Made by a program: the position numbers and the translations under genes. Below, piece after piece: positions 21,050 through 62,491 of a stretch of 64,000 nucleotides of DNA; position 1 is the first letter of the stretch; the number at the start of each line of letters is the position of its first letter. The notes below the pieces were generated by a model, which was given only the letters and a program-made list of their open reading frames with translations, searched no databases and was not told where the DNA came from. This DNA comes from Karalla daura. Taxonomy: Eukaryota > Chordata > Actinopteri > Chaetodontiformes > Leiognathidae. The stretch is taken from NCBI GenBank assembly GCA_029224185.1, contig CM055211.1, positions 5,289,564-5,353,563 of the forward strand. The letters are read 5' to 3'.

Positions 21050-23959
21050 TCCAGAGGCACTGCCATCTCCGGCATCGTGTTCGGCGTGGTGTTCCTGATG
21101 GGGGCGGTGGCGGCGCTCTTCCTCTGCGTGTGCATGTGCATGAAGAACGGGCAGGGAGCCCGGGTCGGAGTGTTCAGCACGTCCTACATCAACACTGTGA
21201 CCCAGGGCTACCCAGGTGGACACACGCACACACACACACACACACTCTCACACACACACACACTCAGAAGTTGAATCGTTTCTTGCTTCCAGACAGGAAA
21301 TATACTTCAGACTTCAGATTTAGGGATAACTTTCAAACCCAGACGCAGCCTAGTTCACTTGTCTCAATATGAATTAAGTTTCTATGTTTCATAGTTCGAA
21401 ATGTCATAATTTTTACCCAAATTAGTTTATTTTACCTCATCTCACATTAACACACTCACACAGGACTTTTAAGAAATACAGGAAGTAGATGTTTACTTGA
21501 TTTATCAACATGAGAGATCTCTCTCTCACAGTCGCACTAAAAACTTTTAATAGTTTTATATAGTTGAATAGTTTTTGTCAGCTCATATAGTAATACATGA
21601 GAAGGTGTTGCATATGTTGATTTTACTTGCTGTGCTAGCTCTTGCTCACACACAACTTTTAAGGTTGACAGTAAAACTTTAAGACTGATACTTCATAGGA
21701 AAGTCGCCGGTTTATGAACGTGATTGTGACGATTTAGTGGAAACTTTTAAACTGTAACTCATAACTATCTATGAATGCAAGAAAAGCCTTTAAAATAAAG
21801 ACAAAAACGACTAGAATTCACCAGTTTGTTTCATTGCACATTAATTCTCATGATTTATTCAGACTGAGCGTTAGTGAGAACTCCTTGAAAGAAATAGGAA
21901 CATTTTACAAAGTGGCACCACTTACATACATCCATACATATACATATATACATGCCTCTAAGGCTTTTTAGTGAGACTTGGTAATAATTTCTGCATTATT
22001 CATCTCGTAGCTTCTCAGTTCAGTGTTTTTGGAGGAACTGTTGGGTTTTTATTTCAATCATACCACCGTGACAGTGGAAGCTTCACACTTTGGAGTCTCC
22101 TCTGAGCTGTGGTCTCACTCCTCCCTGACCTGACAGGCGTGGAGACGTACATAATGAAGAGCGTATCCTGTTACGGCCTGCGCCTTTGGCCCTGAGCACT
22201 GATCCTCTCCACAGCAGTAGTGGTGACTTCTCAGATCATGCCGCCGACAAACTCCATCCATCTCCGGATGGATTTATTCTCATTTTTCCCTTGCTTTTTC
22301 TCCCTTCTACCACCCACCCCTGGACACAGGTGCAGGGTCTGCACCCTGCTCCTCTCTGCAGTCTCTCCAACGTCTTTTTCCTTGTTTTTTCCGGAGCTCA
22401 TCACTAATTCATCTCCTCCTTTTTTGTTTCTCCTCCACGTCTCCTCTCCTCTTCTTGGCCCCGATCGCGTTTCATAAACGACAAACGTGCGGACACACGC
22501 CACGTACTGTACGTCGCCATCAATTATTCAATTATTATGTTCAAAACAAACAACGGCGCTTATAATCTCTTCGAACGAGCGTTTGACCCACGCGGCTGTG
22601 GATCCTGAGATATTAATGAGTCTAATGAAGCGTTTAAGCTGTTTTGTTTTCCCGTCTTGCGAGGTCTCGTCACTGAAAGATCAGTGTGGAGAATGGCGAA
22701 CCAGGCGGCCCTCTGTGAACACGTTCCTGTTGATTTATTAATAATAAGTGTGTGTCATAAACGCTGAGGTTCAGCTGACGCAAGCCTCCGCTTTGGAGTC
22801 CGCGGCCTGACTAACTCCATCCACGCTGTCTTTCATCTCCCCGCCGCTTTGATGTGTCTGCGCGCCGAGACCCATGCGTGGTGGTCAACAGAAGCACTCT
22901 TTATCTTTTATTTTTTGCTGCCATGGTTGTTGTTTTTTTAATCGCACAAGGCGCGCATCTGCTGCTGTTCCCTCGTTTGGCCACAAGAGGGCGCCATTGT
23001 GCCATTTAACAATTAGGCTCGTTCAGCTTTATTCTAGAACTGCAACAAACACTGTTTTGTGCATTTGTAGATGGTATAAGACACATGTACATTAATAAAG
23101 CTGTGTTATATTATTTAGATTATTTATATATTTCATTAATTAATCTGTTATATATGTTCTTCAATAATAAATTTGCTGTTTGATGTAGAAAATAGTGGAA
23201 GATTTTCACTAAGGCTAAGAAGAAGTTTTCCATCAGAAACAACTTAAGAAAGCAGAAAATGACTTTATATCTTATATATTCACTTCTGATGCTAATAAAT
23301 TGTTCAAATTTGACATTACTCTCATTTAATTTCTTTCTCATATTCTTATGTATCACATACAACAAAATAACACTATTTGTCTGCACAGTGGTCGCATTTG
23401 CATCCACGCATTTGCGAGAGCCGACATCAAAGCCGACAACAAATAAATAATATGCACGCATGCATTAAAAAAAATGGAAGGAAAAGGTATTCTCAGGTGA
23501 CTGTCATGAATCACGGAGCATGCAAACATGCTGACGTGTGCTCGACATGCTAACTGAATTATATAAGGGCAAAATATTGCACATGTGACGCAGACTGCAT
23601 GGACTAACCCGTGCACTCATTTAATTATTTATTGATTATTGACTCTGCTGCACATTTATTTATTTCTTTATTTATTTACTTCTTACTGCTGCTCATTCAT
23701 TCAGTTGCTGCATATCTATATTTTAGGAGCTGCATGGTGTTTTCTCCTCCACAAGGAGTCGACCCGAGCAGTGAGTCCACATCGCACTTCTATCATTAAG
23801 CTGTTTCTCTCCGTCTTTCCCTCAGGACCTCCACCTCCCTACAGCTTCGACTACGAGATGTACCCCCCATCGATGCACCCCCCGCCCTACACCCCCACCC
23901 AGCCCCGGCCGGACAACTACTCCCCGCCGCCTCCCTACCCGGGCTGCGTCCGCAAGTGA
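16294..23959 (+). CDS. cyyr1: CYYR1, cysteine and tyrosine-rich protein 1, complete (160 aa)
   Basis: Small single-pass membrane protein of the Shisa-like group; molecular role poorly known. Exons: 16294-16381, 19626-19725, 21055-21215 and 23826-23959, total 483 nt, all GT-AG with matching phases. Exon 1 gives an Arg-rich start then a hydrophobic signal core (LLRNSLLLGLFTG). Exon 2 gives the Cys/Tyr-rich ectodomain (C36, C39, CC43-44, CC51-52, SYYAY). Exon 3 gives the transmembrane segment (SGIVFGVVFLMGAVAALFL) followed by CVCMCMKN. Exon 4 gives a Pro/Tyr-rich tail with PPPPY-type motifs, ligands for WW domains in other proteins. Exon 1 was chosen because it alone offers an ATG, a signal peptide, a strong donor and the needed phase; the rest is clear from similarity to human CYYR1 (154 aa). 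It lies between adamts1 and app, as in human. Confidence 0.9.
16382..19625 (+). other. cyyr1 intron 1
   Basis: No coding sequence recognised. Rich in simple repeats: GA runs at 16747-16800, GT at 17040-17062, CA at 17106-17132 and 17214-17241, CA at 17643-17686, GT at about 17840-17864, and a 23-base C homopolymer at 19151-19173. The acceptor at 19624-19625 is preceded by a (GT)n run rather than a normal pyrimidine tract. Confidence 0.7.
19726..21054 (+). other. cyyr1 intron 2
   Basis: Contains a minus-strand fragment of the dispersed fish repeat (about 20030-20130, with GGTTTTGGACTGTGGGAGGA), a CA run at about 20828-20862 and a (GT)n run ending three bases before the acceptor of exon 3. No exon seen. 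Confidence 0.65.
21216..23825 (+). other. cyyr1 intron 3
   Basis: Mostly AT-rich unique sequence. Its donor is followed at once by a CA repeat (21216-21263). A CTCF-like CCACAAGAGGGCGC (one mismatch) sits at 22981-22994. No exon seen. Confidence 0.65.
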
Positions 23960-24815
23960 AAGTTCCTGGCTAGAGGGGAGAAAAAAAAAAAGTAAATAAA
24001 TAATCTCCATGTTTTTTTTTTAACTTTACGAGGATGCAGTAATCCTCTGCACGCACCTGCAGAGGGGTCAGACCAAAACGGCGCGGAGATAATAAAGCAA
24101 TTTAACGTGATTTATTGGTCAGAAGAGCCCGACGTGTCCACATTCCCGTAGTCGCCTCGGTTCCCTGCTAATAACCAACATCCTTATCCGTCTCCGGCTG
24201 CTACATCAAAGGCACGGCGGCCGCTTTGATGGAGGTGAAGACCACTTTTGTCCTCGTCGCCGGAGGACTGAAGTCTTTCCAGGACACTGTGCTTTTTTTT
24301 CCTCCCTCTCTCTCTCTTTTTTTTTGTCACAGTTATCTATTACCCCCTCCTCCCCCTCCACTCTGATGATTTTTTAAAACCTGATTTTTATGTCGGCGTC
24401 TGAGGTGGAAACGGATGATTAAAGACGGGTCTGAAGCACGTCGGGTTACACGCTCAGACGCTCCGATTTTAAATGCAGTGTGATGATAATAATAATAATA
24501 ATAACTCCGAGCTAAGAGGCGTGGAAACTTGAAAGGACTTGGGGCTGGTTACTTGAAACAATGTGAGGAGACCGAGTGGATTCTCCCTGAGCTGAACACT
24601 GATTATTTTGCCGGAAAAAACTATGAAGCCTCCGTAGAGAGCGGCGCGGGCCTGGGAGGGGGTCTGCATCTGGACCTTCCAGCGATGCATGACTGTAAAA
24701 CTAACGGAAGGCTTTTAACTGTCAATGTGTCCGATGTAATGACTTGTAGGTGTTCCCTGATACTGTTTTTAGTGCCTGTGTTGTAAATAAAAGCTGTTAT
24801 TAATAAAAAAAAGTA
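23960..24815 (+). other. cyyr1: cyyr1 3'UTR
   Basis: Runs from the TGA at 23957-23959 to the polyadenylation signal. An internal AATAAA near 24091 may give a shorter transcript. TGTAAATA at 24782-24789 matches the Pumilio consensus and overlaps the distal signal. A short (AAT)n run lies at about 24487-24504. Confidence 0.6.
24786..24791 (+). terminator. cyyr1: polyadenylation signal, cyyr1
   Basis: AATAAA about 0.83 kb after the stop, with a second AATAAA about 15 bases later and a GT-rich region beyond 24890. Confidence 0.65.
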
Positions 24816-25690
24816 ACGTTTTTAAAGTACCAACACTGCAGTCTCTGTTTCTTGAGGAATTATCAAGAATTCACACCCATGTATGTATGTATGTGTGTGT
24901 GTGTGTACGTGGCAGAGTCTGTGCGTGTAAGATTAAGATGTGTGTGTCAGGAAGATAACGTGTGTGTGTGGGAGAGGTACGCAACAGGCATGTGGCAGTT
25001 TCATAATTTGTGAATCTGACTACTAGGTTGATTGGAGGCTCTAAATTCCTCGTAGATGGTATGTGAATGGTTTGTAGTGTAAGATAATAAGGGGGGGGGG
25101 GTGTCTGCCTCCATCCAGTTCATGAGCAGGTATTTGATTCTTATTCAAATGATTCATTGTGCTGCAAAATATAAAAGATCATCTCAGGGAAATGTGTGAA
25201 AATGACTTATCCCCCACATTTCGATTAATTGGTAATACTAATTGCATTCATCTGTGTCCATCCATCCAACAATTTTAAGTGAATTCCACTGTAATTCTAT
25301 TTCCTGCTAATTATCATCCAGTTCTGAGTGTGTGTGAGTTACCATGCATGTGTATGTGTGTGTGTGTATTTGTGAACAATGAGAGAGAGGGAGGCAGAGG
25401 GAGTTTGGTGCGTGTTTGTGCATGAGCACATCTCAATTCAACTCTGCAATTGTGTACAAGCCTGATAGTGCGTATGTGTATGTGTGTAGAGGGGGAGAGA
25501 GAGAGTGCGTGCATGCGTGTGCATGCGTGTGTGCATGAGTGTGTGCATGCGTGTGCATGCGTGTGTGTGTGTTAATCCCTCTCCACTGTGGTCAGGTGCT
25601 CCGGCTCTGAGCAGCTGTGCAGCCTCTCTCTCTCTCTCCCTCCCTCCCTCTCCCTCGCTCTCTCTCTCTCTCTCCCTCTCCCCCTATCAG
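24816..25690. other. intergenic, cyyr1 to app, upstream of the app promoter
   Basis: No gene recognised. GT-rich stretches at about 24880-24910 and 24955-24970 and a G run at 25091-25100 are followed by unique AT-rich sequence. A GTGCATGC alternating run lies at 25503-25572 and a pyrimidine tract at 25622-25684. Confidence 0.6.
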
Positions 25691-25796
25691 AACAACGGGA
25701 GTCACCGGCACCAGCGCACTCCGCTCGGTCTGTCCGCTACCTCTGCTCTGTTTTCGGTGAAACGCTGCTCTCCTGGCCCGTAGGAGCACCGACATC
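25503..25796 (+). promoter_or_regulatory. app: app promoter and 5'UTR region
   Basis: TATA-less region before the app ATG. It contains an alternating purine-pyrimidine run rich in GCATGC (25503-25572), then a long (CT)n/CCCT pyrimidine tract (25622-25684), then GC-rich sequence up to a good start context (ACATCATGG). The transcription start is not determinable by eye. A TATA-less, GC-rich promoter fits mammalian APP. Confidence 0.45.
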
Positions 25797-56194
<30,398 letters not shown>

Positions 56195-57352
56195 AGCATG
56201 GGGGTGTGTGTGTGTTGGGGGGTGGGGGGGGGGGGTTGGGGTGGTGGGACATAAAACACATTACAAAACATCTCAGCATCAAGCACCGCCCCCTCTCTCC
56301 TCCCTCCCTCCCTCTCTCCTCACTCATCCCTCTTCCCATTTTTGTCCCAGGCTGAAATAGTCAGTTGGGAGTGTATGGAGCGACAGTAGCCGGAGGGGGG
56401 GGGGGGGGGGGGGGGGTCGAGGGGGGGGGATTTCCATTAGTTTTGCACCAAGTTTGTTCACTTTATCGGAGCATGGCGGCTTTTTTTTGCCGTTTTGGGG
56501 TTTTTTTTAATAATTTGTCGCTCCATCTTGGCCTGCTGATGTAATTGGAAAAATAGGCCCCGCCCAGTGCCTCTGCACTGATCCAGGACCAGGGTTTACC
56601 GAGGTGTTATTTCCTATTTCTTTATATTTAATTTTTTTTTTTTCTGTTTTGCTTGCGATGGTTTTTTTTTATTTTCCGGTGTGGGATGTTGAAGGCGAAC
56701 CCGACCTGAGATCAGCGGGGCGTCGCCCCGGGCCTCGTTTACAAGAATCGGTCCAGATCATTTCCAGTTTGTATCCATGACCATGTCTTTCTATTTTACT
56801 TTCTACAATTCCACGGCCGATTGTTCTGAGCGAAGCCCAGCGCGTCCCAGTGCGCTCACTCTACAGTCAACACTGGAGTACAAATAGGCCTCCCTCCTCC
56901 TCCTCCTCCTCCTCCTCCACCTCCACCTCCATCCCTCCCTCCATCCTTTCATTTCTTACGACAGCTGGGCTGTGCTGAGTCACACGAGGCTCTCGGAGGA
57001 TTATCCAGAGACACGCCGGCGATAACGAAGCGACCCCGAACGAGCTGTTTTTATTCTTTTCCGCCGGGTTGTTGTTTTTTTTTTTTTTCTTCTTCTTCTT
57101 CTCTTTTCCGTTTCTGGGTTTTGTTTTTCAAAAAAAAGAGTGAAAATGGAGATAAAAAAAAAAACGAGAAAAAAAAAACAAAAAAAACAAAACAGAAAAT
57201 CGAGTCAAAAACCCCGATGTAAAGTCCTTTTTTTAAATTGCGTGTAATGTTCCTGAAGTAATGCTGAAGTCTTAGCTGTTCCTATGTAGTGCATGACGAC
57301 AACGACAACGGGATTCGGAAAAAAAAAAGAAAAAAAAACAGATCTTATCGCT

Positions 57353-57387
<35 letters not shown>

Positions 57388-58144
57388 CTCTCTCTCTGAG
57401 ATCCTTTCTCACTTATAGATTGTCATTCTAGCAAGATTGTACATTTAGTATCTTCTCGTGATCACGTGACTTCAAACAATGATGAAAAATATATATAAAT
57501 CTAGATGAACAGGCTCCGCTTTGATATCATGTAAAATACACATTTAAAAAGAGATCTGTGATTTTTGAACTCAAGTGTGTTCCTTGTATTTCTTTTCTTT
57601 CTTTTTTTTTTTAAATCATACTACGTTCCTGAAGCTGCAGGACAGGATTGTGTGTGTGTGTGGGGGGTTGGGGGGGTTGGGGGTGGGGGGGACCTGGCTT
57701 CATCTGTTTGTATATTATCATCATCCACTGAAATATCTTGTAATGTAGGGGGCACGCACCATCACCCCTTTATTTTATTTTGTTCGTTTCATGCCTTTGT
57801 GTTTTCTTCTTCTTCTTTTTTTTTTAAAGGGGCGGGTTGAGAGAATGAAGGTTACAGGGGAAAAGAAAGAATCCAATAATTGGGGGATGGGTTCGGATGG
57901 ATCCGCCTGTATGCGTTTTGTCATTTTCAGTTCTGACGTCTGTTTTTTTTTCTTTTTCATTATTTTACTTTATTTCTTCTGATCGTGTCACTGTCTCCTG
58001 ACAGAACAGGTGGCGTGCTGGGAGGAGGAAGGTAGAGAGGAAATGATTTGCAGTTCCGGATGGATACCCAGCCAGGCAGGCAGTCTGTATATATAATGGA
58101 TTTTTCCCTCTACCCCCCCTCTCTCCCTCCTTCCCCTGCCTCCA

Positions 58145-58169
58145 CCCCCCCCCCCCCCCCCCCCCCCCC
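58145..58169 (+). repeat. 25-base C homopolymer
   Basis: Uninterrupted C run in the app 3'UTR. The G-rich complement could fold as a quadruplex. Confidence 0.9.
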
Positions 58170-58625
58170 AGGCGTGCTACTCACCTCTCTGCCATCAGCG
58201 CACACTTCACTCCTCAGAGGCTGTCGTCTGTCTAGATACAGAGCAGGTAGAGCCGAGGAGGTGAAAGCAGGGACCAGACATCGGTCTGAAGTGATGTAAA
58301 GCCTCAGAATCTGCCCCCCTCCCACCCCCCCTTTATTCATCCCCAAACCAACAGTGTGAAATCAGACGCCGAGTGAGATCTGTGAGGAACTGGAATGTAA
58401 TATAGAAATGTGGAGGCTGCAGTGGGGTGGGCCTTTGGGTTTTCTTTTTTTTCTTCTTCAGAGGGTGCCCAGCAGAGGGCAGTAGAGTAGAAGAGGAAGC
58501 AGGATTTTCTTTCCACCTTTTTTTTTCTTCTTCTGTGGATTATATATTGGTTTTGTTTTCCACTGTGTAATATTGTGCAGGCCATTTGCATTGACTGGGA
58601 AAACGCTTTCTACACTGTATTCCAT

Positions 58626-58631
58626 AATAAA
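58626..58631 (+). terminator. app: polyadenylation signal, app
   Basis: AATAAA in the context CCATAATAAAGTTTTG, about 2.43 kb after the stop. A second AATAAA at 58924-58929 could serve a longer form. Confidence 0.65.
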
Positions 58632-58650
58632 GTTTTGAATGTACATACAG

Positions 58651-59049
58651 AGCCGCTGCCTCTTCTGTTTTTTGTGAGATTAAATGCACTTCCAATGGTA
58701 TTTCAGCCGTTTGATTCAGAAGACGGTGATATTAATGTGAAATCTGATACTTGGAAACGGTATTTTCTTCCTTGGTTGACGTGAACAAGTCCAGGTTCAG
58801 TCTCAGTTGGAGTGGATCTGTGTGGTGGTCACAAGGTCATCTTGGAAAAGGTTGAATGATTTTATATGAAGGTGAAGCCAAACTCAATGTGTTTGGTATC
58901 TATTCCAGTTATATGAAAACTGAAATAAAGCCACAGTCGTGAATTCAAAACAGTCTTGTGAAAGAAACAGCCACATGTGTAAAGCTTGAGGACCTTTTTC
59001 TATCTATATTTAATGTCAAACCGTGTCGGTGCATTTCCCACATATATAC
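58651..59049. other. intergenic, app to atp5pf
   Basis: AT-rich unique sequence. No gene on either strand; in particular nothing resembling GABPA, which occupies this position in human. Confidence 0.6.
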
Positions 59050-59775
59050 ACAATGCTACACATACATTTTTCATTGTTGAATTTACACTATAGCGTTTAT
59101 GTATAACCTGCACGTATAACAGGGGAAAATACAGGATAGATAATACAAATAATAATTATAATAATAAAATGTAATTCCTTTGCAGTTTACATCCATAATT
59201 CCATGGTGATTGGAAACCGATTAAAAGAACGGCATAAATTAGTAGCACAGAAGACTGAGTGGTTAGTACGCATAATATCGAAAATTGTGTAATTGTAACA
59301 AATAGTGTAATTTTAACATGCTGTAGATTGTACATGCAGTTTTAAGACACTGGTTCAGTCGAATTGTCAAGAAATACATTTGTCGGACATTCAGCGCATC
59401 TGGTTACGTACATACAATGCTACACATACATTTTTCATTGTTGAATTTACACTATAGCGTTTATGTATAACCTGTACGTATAACAGGGGAAAAATACGGG
59501 ATAGATAATACAAATAATAATTATAATAATAAAATGTAATTCCTTTGCGTTTAAATCCATAATTCTATGGTGATTGGAAACCGATTAAAAGAACGGCATA
59601 AATTAGTAGCACAGAAGACTGAGTGGTTAGTACGCAAAATATCGAAAATTGTGTAATTGTAACAAATAGTGTAATTTTAACATGCTGTAGATTGTACATG
59701 CAGTTTTAAGACACTGGTTCAGTCGAATTGTCAAGAAATACATTTGTCGGACATTCAGCGCATCTGCTTATGTAT
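59050..59775 (+). repeat. 364-bp tandem duplication, two near-identical copies
   Basis: Copy 1 is about 59050-59413 and copy 2 about 59414-59775, offset exactly 364 bases at both ends (CAATGCTACA at 59051 and 59415; TCAGCGCATC at 59391 and 59755). I count about seven small differences (for example CCTGCACG/CCTGTACG, TTCCATGG/TTCTATGG, CGCATAAT/CGCAAAAT), so the duplication is recent. AT-rich, no coding potential. Confidence 0.95.
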
Positions 59776-59784
59776 GTTACGGTG

Positions 59785-59860
59785 TTATGCTCCGTGAACG
59801 CACCATCGTGATGCCCGTGAACGCATCATCGTCTAAACTCCCACAATGCACCGCTGCCCT
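59785..59860 (+). promoter_or_regulatory. atp5pf: atp5pf promoter with ZNF143-type site
   Basis: ACTCCCACAATGCACCGC at 59837-59854 fits the ZNF143 (Staf) consensus CCCANNATGCAYYGC, a site common in TATA-less promoters of housekeeping and nuclear-encoded mitochondrial genes. Just upstream lies an imperfect direct repeat, CCGTGAACGCACCATCGT-like, at about 59796 and 59815. No TATA box. Confidence 0.55.
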
Positions 59861-59897
59861 CCACATTCAGTCCCTCGACTCTGAGTGTCAAACCAAG
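59860..59897 (+). other. atp5pf: atp5pf non-coding exon 1 (probable; 5' end approximate)
   Basis: CCAAG followed by a strong donor GTGAGT at 59898. An untranslated first exon is needed because the coding exon starts at an acceptor (TTCAG) directly before the ATG. Confidence 0.55.
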
Positions 59898-60491
59898 GTG
59901 AGTAGCACGTCTGAAACGACCACGAACACTTAAAAAACACGCCCGATCGGTCATTACTGCGCGTGTCGACAAAACTATATGTATTTCTCTAGTTAGTGAA
60001 GCGATATCGAGCTGAACGGCCGCGAAGTAGACGACGGGGAACGTTTAAACAGCGCTGTCGCCTATGCTAAAGTTAGCTTCCCGTGTTAGCAGGTGTAAAC
60101 ATGTTAGCAGCAAGTTAAACCTTTCACATAGGTTTCCAAACACCCTAAATGTGCGTCCACGGTTAATTGATCCTTCCATAAACTGTTTGATTGTGTCGCT
60201 AAATCTCTGCTATCAAGCTAGATTGGTTACCAACTAGTAAGGAGAAAGGAGTCAGTAAGGAGGTCAGAATGAGACATGGAGGCAGTCTGTCAACTTCTGA
60301 CAAATCAGATTTTTAATAACAAAGCATTTTACACTTTAAAACGTCTTGATTGTAAGTTTTGAATTGGTAGATCATCCTATTGAAGCTCTTTGCAGCTTAT
60401 GCATGTCATGTGACAGCATGCCAGAGCTGGAGACTGTTTACAGTCCTGACCTTTTTTTTTTGTTTGTTTGTTTTTCTTCCTTGCCCTTCAG
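59898..60491 (+). other. atp5pf intron 1 (in the 5'UTR)
   Basis: Unique sequence with scattered GCTAA/TTAGC words, common in fish introns. No exon seen. Confidence 0.6.
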
Positions 60492-61818
60492 ATGGCACTT
60501 CACAGGTTGTTCCAGTTGTCCTCCCTGCTGCGCTCCGCCGTGGGCCTGACCCTGCGCAGGAACATCGGCATGTCCGCTGTGGTCTTCAACAAGGCCAAGG
60601 ACCTCGACCCGGTCCAGAAGCTCTTCCTGGACAAGATCCGTGACTACAACAACAAGAGCAAGTCAGTGGTTGACAACACCAACACGATTCTATGTATTCG
60701 TTAGATCTGTGTGAGTTGAGGCTCACGCAGCAGGCATCCAGCTCAGAGTTCAACCACGAATCAATATTTAACATTCCTACCTTCAGACCTGCAGAAAAAA
60801 CACATTCAGCATGATTTTAATGTCAGTTTTCAAGGTTCCATCATCCAAATGGCATCACACCTATATCTGAGCCTTTATTGACCTCTGATTTCTCAGGGCC
60901 GCAGGTGGCATGGTGGACGCAGGCCCCGAGTACCAGAAGAGCATGACTGAGGAGGTCACCAAGCTGCAGAGGCTATATGGAGGAGGAGACCTCGCCAAGT
61001 TCCCGGACTTCAAATTCCAAGGTTCGTGTGGGCAACCAACCATCCGTCCATCACTCAGCCATCACACCAAATTTCTACTCTGAAGCCCGTCTCCAGCAGA
61101 AATAGGGTGAAAGCAGGGAATACATTCAGGACAGAACACACATACACATTCACCATTCACTCTCACATTCACACCAAGGGTCAGTGCAGTGTCTAATATA
61201 GGCCTAAACATGCATGTTTTTGGACTATGGAAGGCAACACAGACACAGGGGGAATGAACAGCATGGTCCTCTGTATTTATTGTAAATGCGCTCTTCCGAG
61301 CCAAGCAGCTAACAGCGACCGTGGTTCACTTTGGAGCTTTGAAAGACAAAGTGACTCAGATACTGTTTATCTAAATTGACTTAGTCTTGGTGTCTTGGCT
61401 CATGGATTCACACTTCAAGGACAAGATGCCAAGCACAAAAAGTTCCCAGTGTTGGCAGAAAGTCGCAGTCTGATCGGCCACAATGCCAGAATAATAATTC
61501 ATCATGCTTTGAAGATATTATTTGGTTTGAAAAGATTTGATAGCCCCCCCCCCCCTCATGCATATTTATTCCAATGCCACTGGAGAGACACACTGTCACC
61601 GTACCATATACTGACGCTCTTCAAAGCAAAGATGGGGTTTCTCATTCTGTTTGAAATCAACTCGGGAAGCTTTTATTTCCAAGCTTAGCTACATTTTTGA
61701 TGAGACATCAACAAGTTCAGGGTTGTGTGGCTGTGAAATGTACTCCATAACTATTGCTAATAGCCGTCTCTCTCTCTCTTTGACCACAGACCCCAAACTG
61801 GACGAAGTGGCAAAGTGA
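60492..61818 (+). CDS. atp5pf: ATP synthase peripheral stalk subunit F6 (coupling factor 6), complete (107 aa)
   Basis: Mitochondrial inner-membrane ATP synthase subunit in the peripheral stalk that holds F1 to Fo. Coding exons 60492-60661, 60897-61021 and 61790-61818, total 324 nt, GT-AG, phases join. The ATG is the first codon of its exon, right after the acceptor. Residues 1 to about 32 form a mitochondrial targeting sequence (MALHRLFQLSSLLRSAVGLTLRRNIGMSAVVFNK), then the F6 core DPVQKLFLDKIRDYNNKSK, GGMVDAGPEYQKSMTEEVTKLQRLYG and KFPDFKFQDPKLDEVAK. Human ATP5PF has a similar length (108 aa). It follows app on the same strand, as in human, but without gabpa. The housekeeping-type promoter upstream fits its role. 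Confidence 0.96.
61022..61789 (+). other. atp5pf last intron
   Basis: Contains a minus-strand fragment of the dispersed fish repeat (about 61100-61250: ACATGCATGTTTTTGGACTATGG) and a C run at 61545-61554. No exon seen. Confidence 0.65.
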
Positions 61819-61867
61819 ATGCTCTCTGTGCTGTAAATCTTCTACATGTCACCAATGTGTTGTATTT

Positions 61868-61873
61868 AATAAA
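61868..61873 (+). terminator. atp5pf: polyadenylation signal, atp5pf
   Basis: AATAAA 50 bases after the stop, followed by GGTTGTCTGTTGAGGTGTTTG, a typical GT-rich downstream element. Confidence 0.8.
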
Positions 61874-61899
61874 AAAGATAGTGGGTTAAACCATGACAC

Positions 61900-62161
61900 A
61901 CACTGGTTGTCTGTTGAGGTGTTTGATGGTGTCCACACACTGTCACATATGCTGAAATAGATGTTAGAAATACACACCTACTGTACATTAGAAAACACAA
62001 TTAGTCATGTAGGTTGAAATATTACACTAAACCAAAACCTTCTCTTCTTTATTCTCTGGTGTAATCCAACACACACAGCACAATCCAACTGGGAGAAGAG
62101 TAGCTGGTTTATTTATGGCACAACACTTTATGATTACACATTATTTGGTGACAGGACAGGC
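61900..62161. other. intergenic after atp5pf
   Basis: Short unique stretch between the atp5pf end and the inverted element. No gene recognised. Confidence 0.6.
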
Positions 62162-62491
62162 GACATGAGGTGTTGTCGACAGTCAGGGCTGTACTTCCTT
62201 ATATGAGCACCAGAGTGTTGGACCATCCAAGGTCTTCACCACGTCCCTCCATCCAGGGCTGAAAGGCCTCTATAGTCGAATTTTGAGATGGTAAAAGGTT
62301 GTTGTTTTTTTTTTTGTTTTTTTTTTTTAAACTGCTGTGGATGTGGTGAAATAGCTCATCAGGATGAGAGAAGGCTTGGCTCCTGGTGGACCAGGGTTCG
62401 AGTCCTGCCACCTCAACTGTTCTTTGGTGAGTTTTCGTGCTTCCACCAGAAGATCCCAATGCTCTGGTGCTATGTGAAGGAGATGTTTGAA

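Larger units (their letters stand above)
56195..58650 (+). other. app: app 3'UTR
   Basis: Long 3'UTR with many homopolymers: G run 56395-56416, CCT tract near 56899-56925, A-rich 57130-57200, (CT)n 57353-57397, C run 58145-58169. CCAGCAGAGGGCAG at 58469-58482 is a full match to the CTCF core. The mRNA end is taken from the AATAAA at 58626. Confidence 0.65.

Noticed and set aside
59050..59775. CRISPR-like or satellite array
   Set aside because: Only two long units in direct tandem, without spacers; this is a simple local duplication in a vertebrate genome.
62342..62410. Possible genuine tRNA gene
   Set aside because: Has a B-box and TAGCTCA-like A-box, but the acceptor and T stems do not close fully and similar copies occur nearby in a repeat, so it is a tRNA-derived repeat part.
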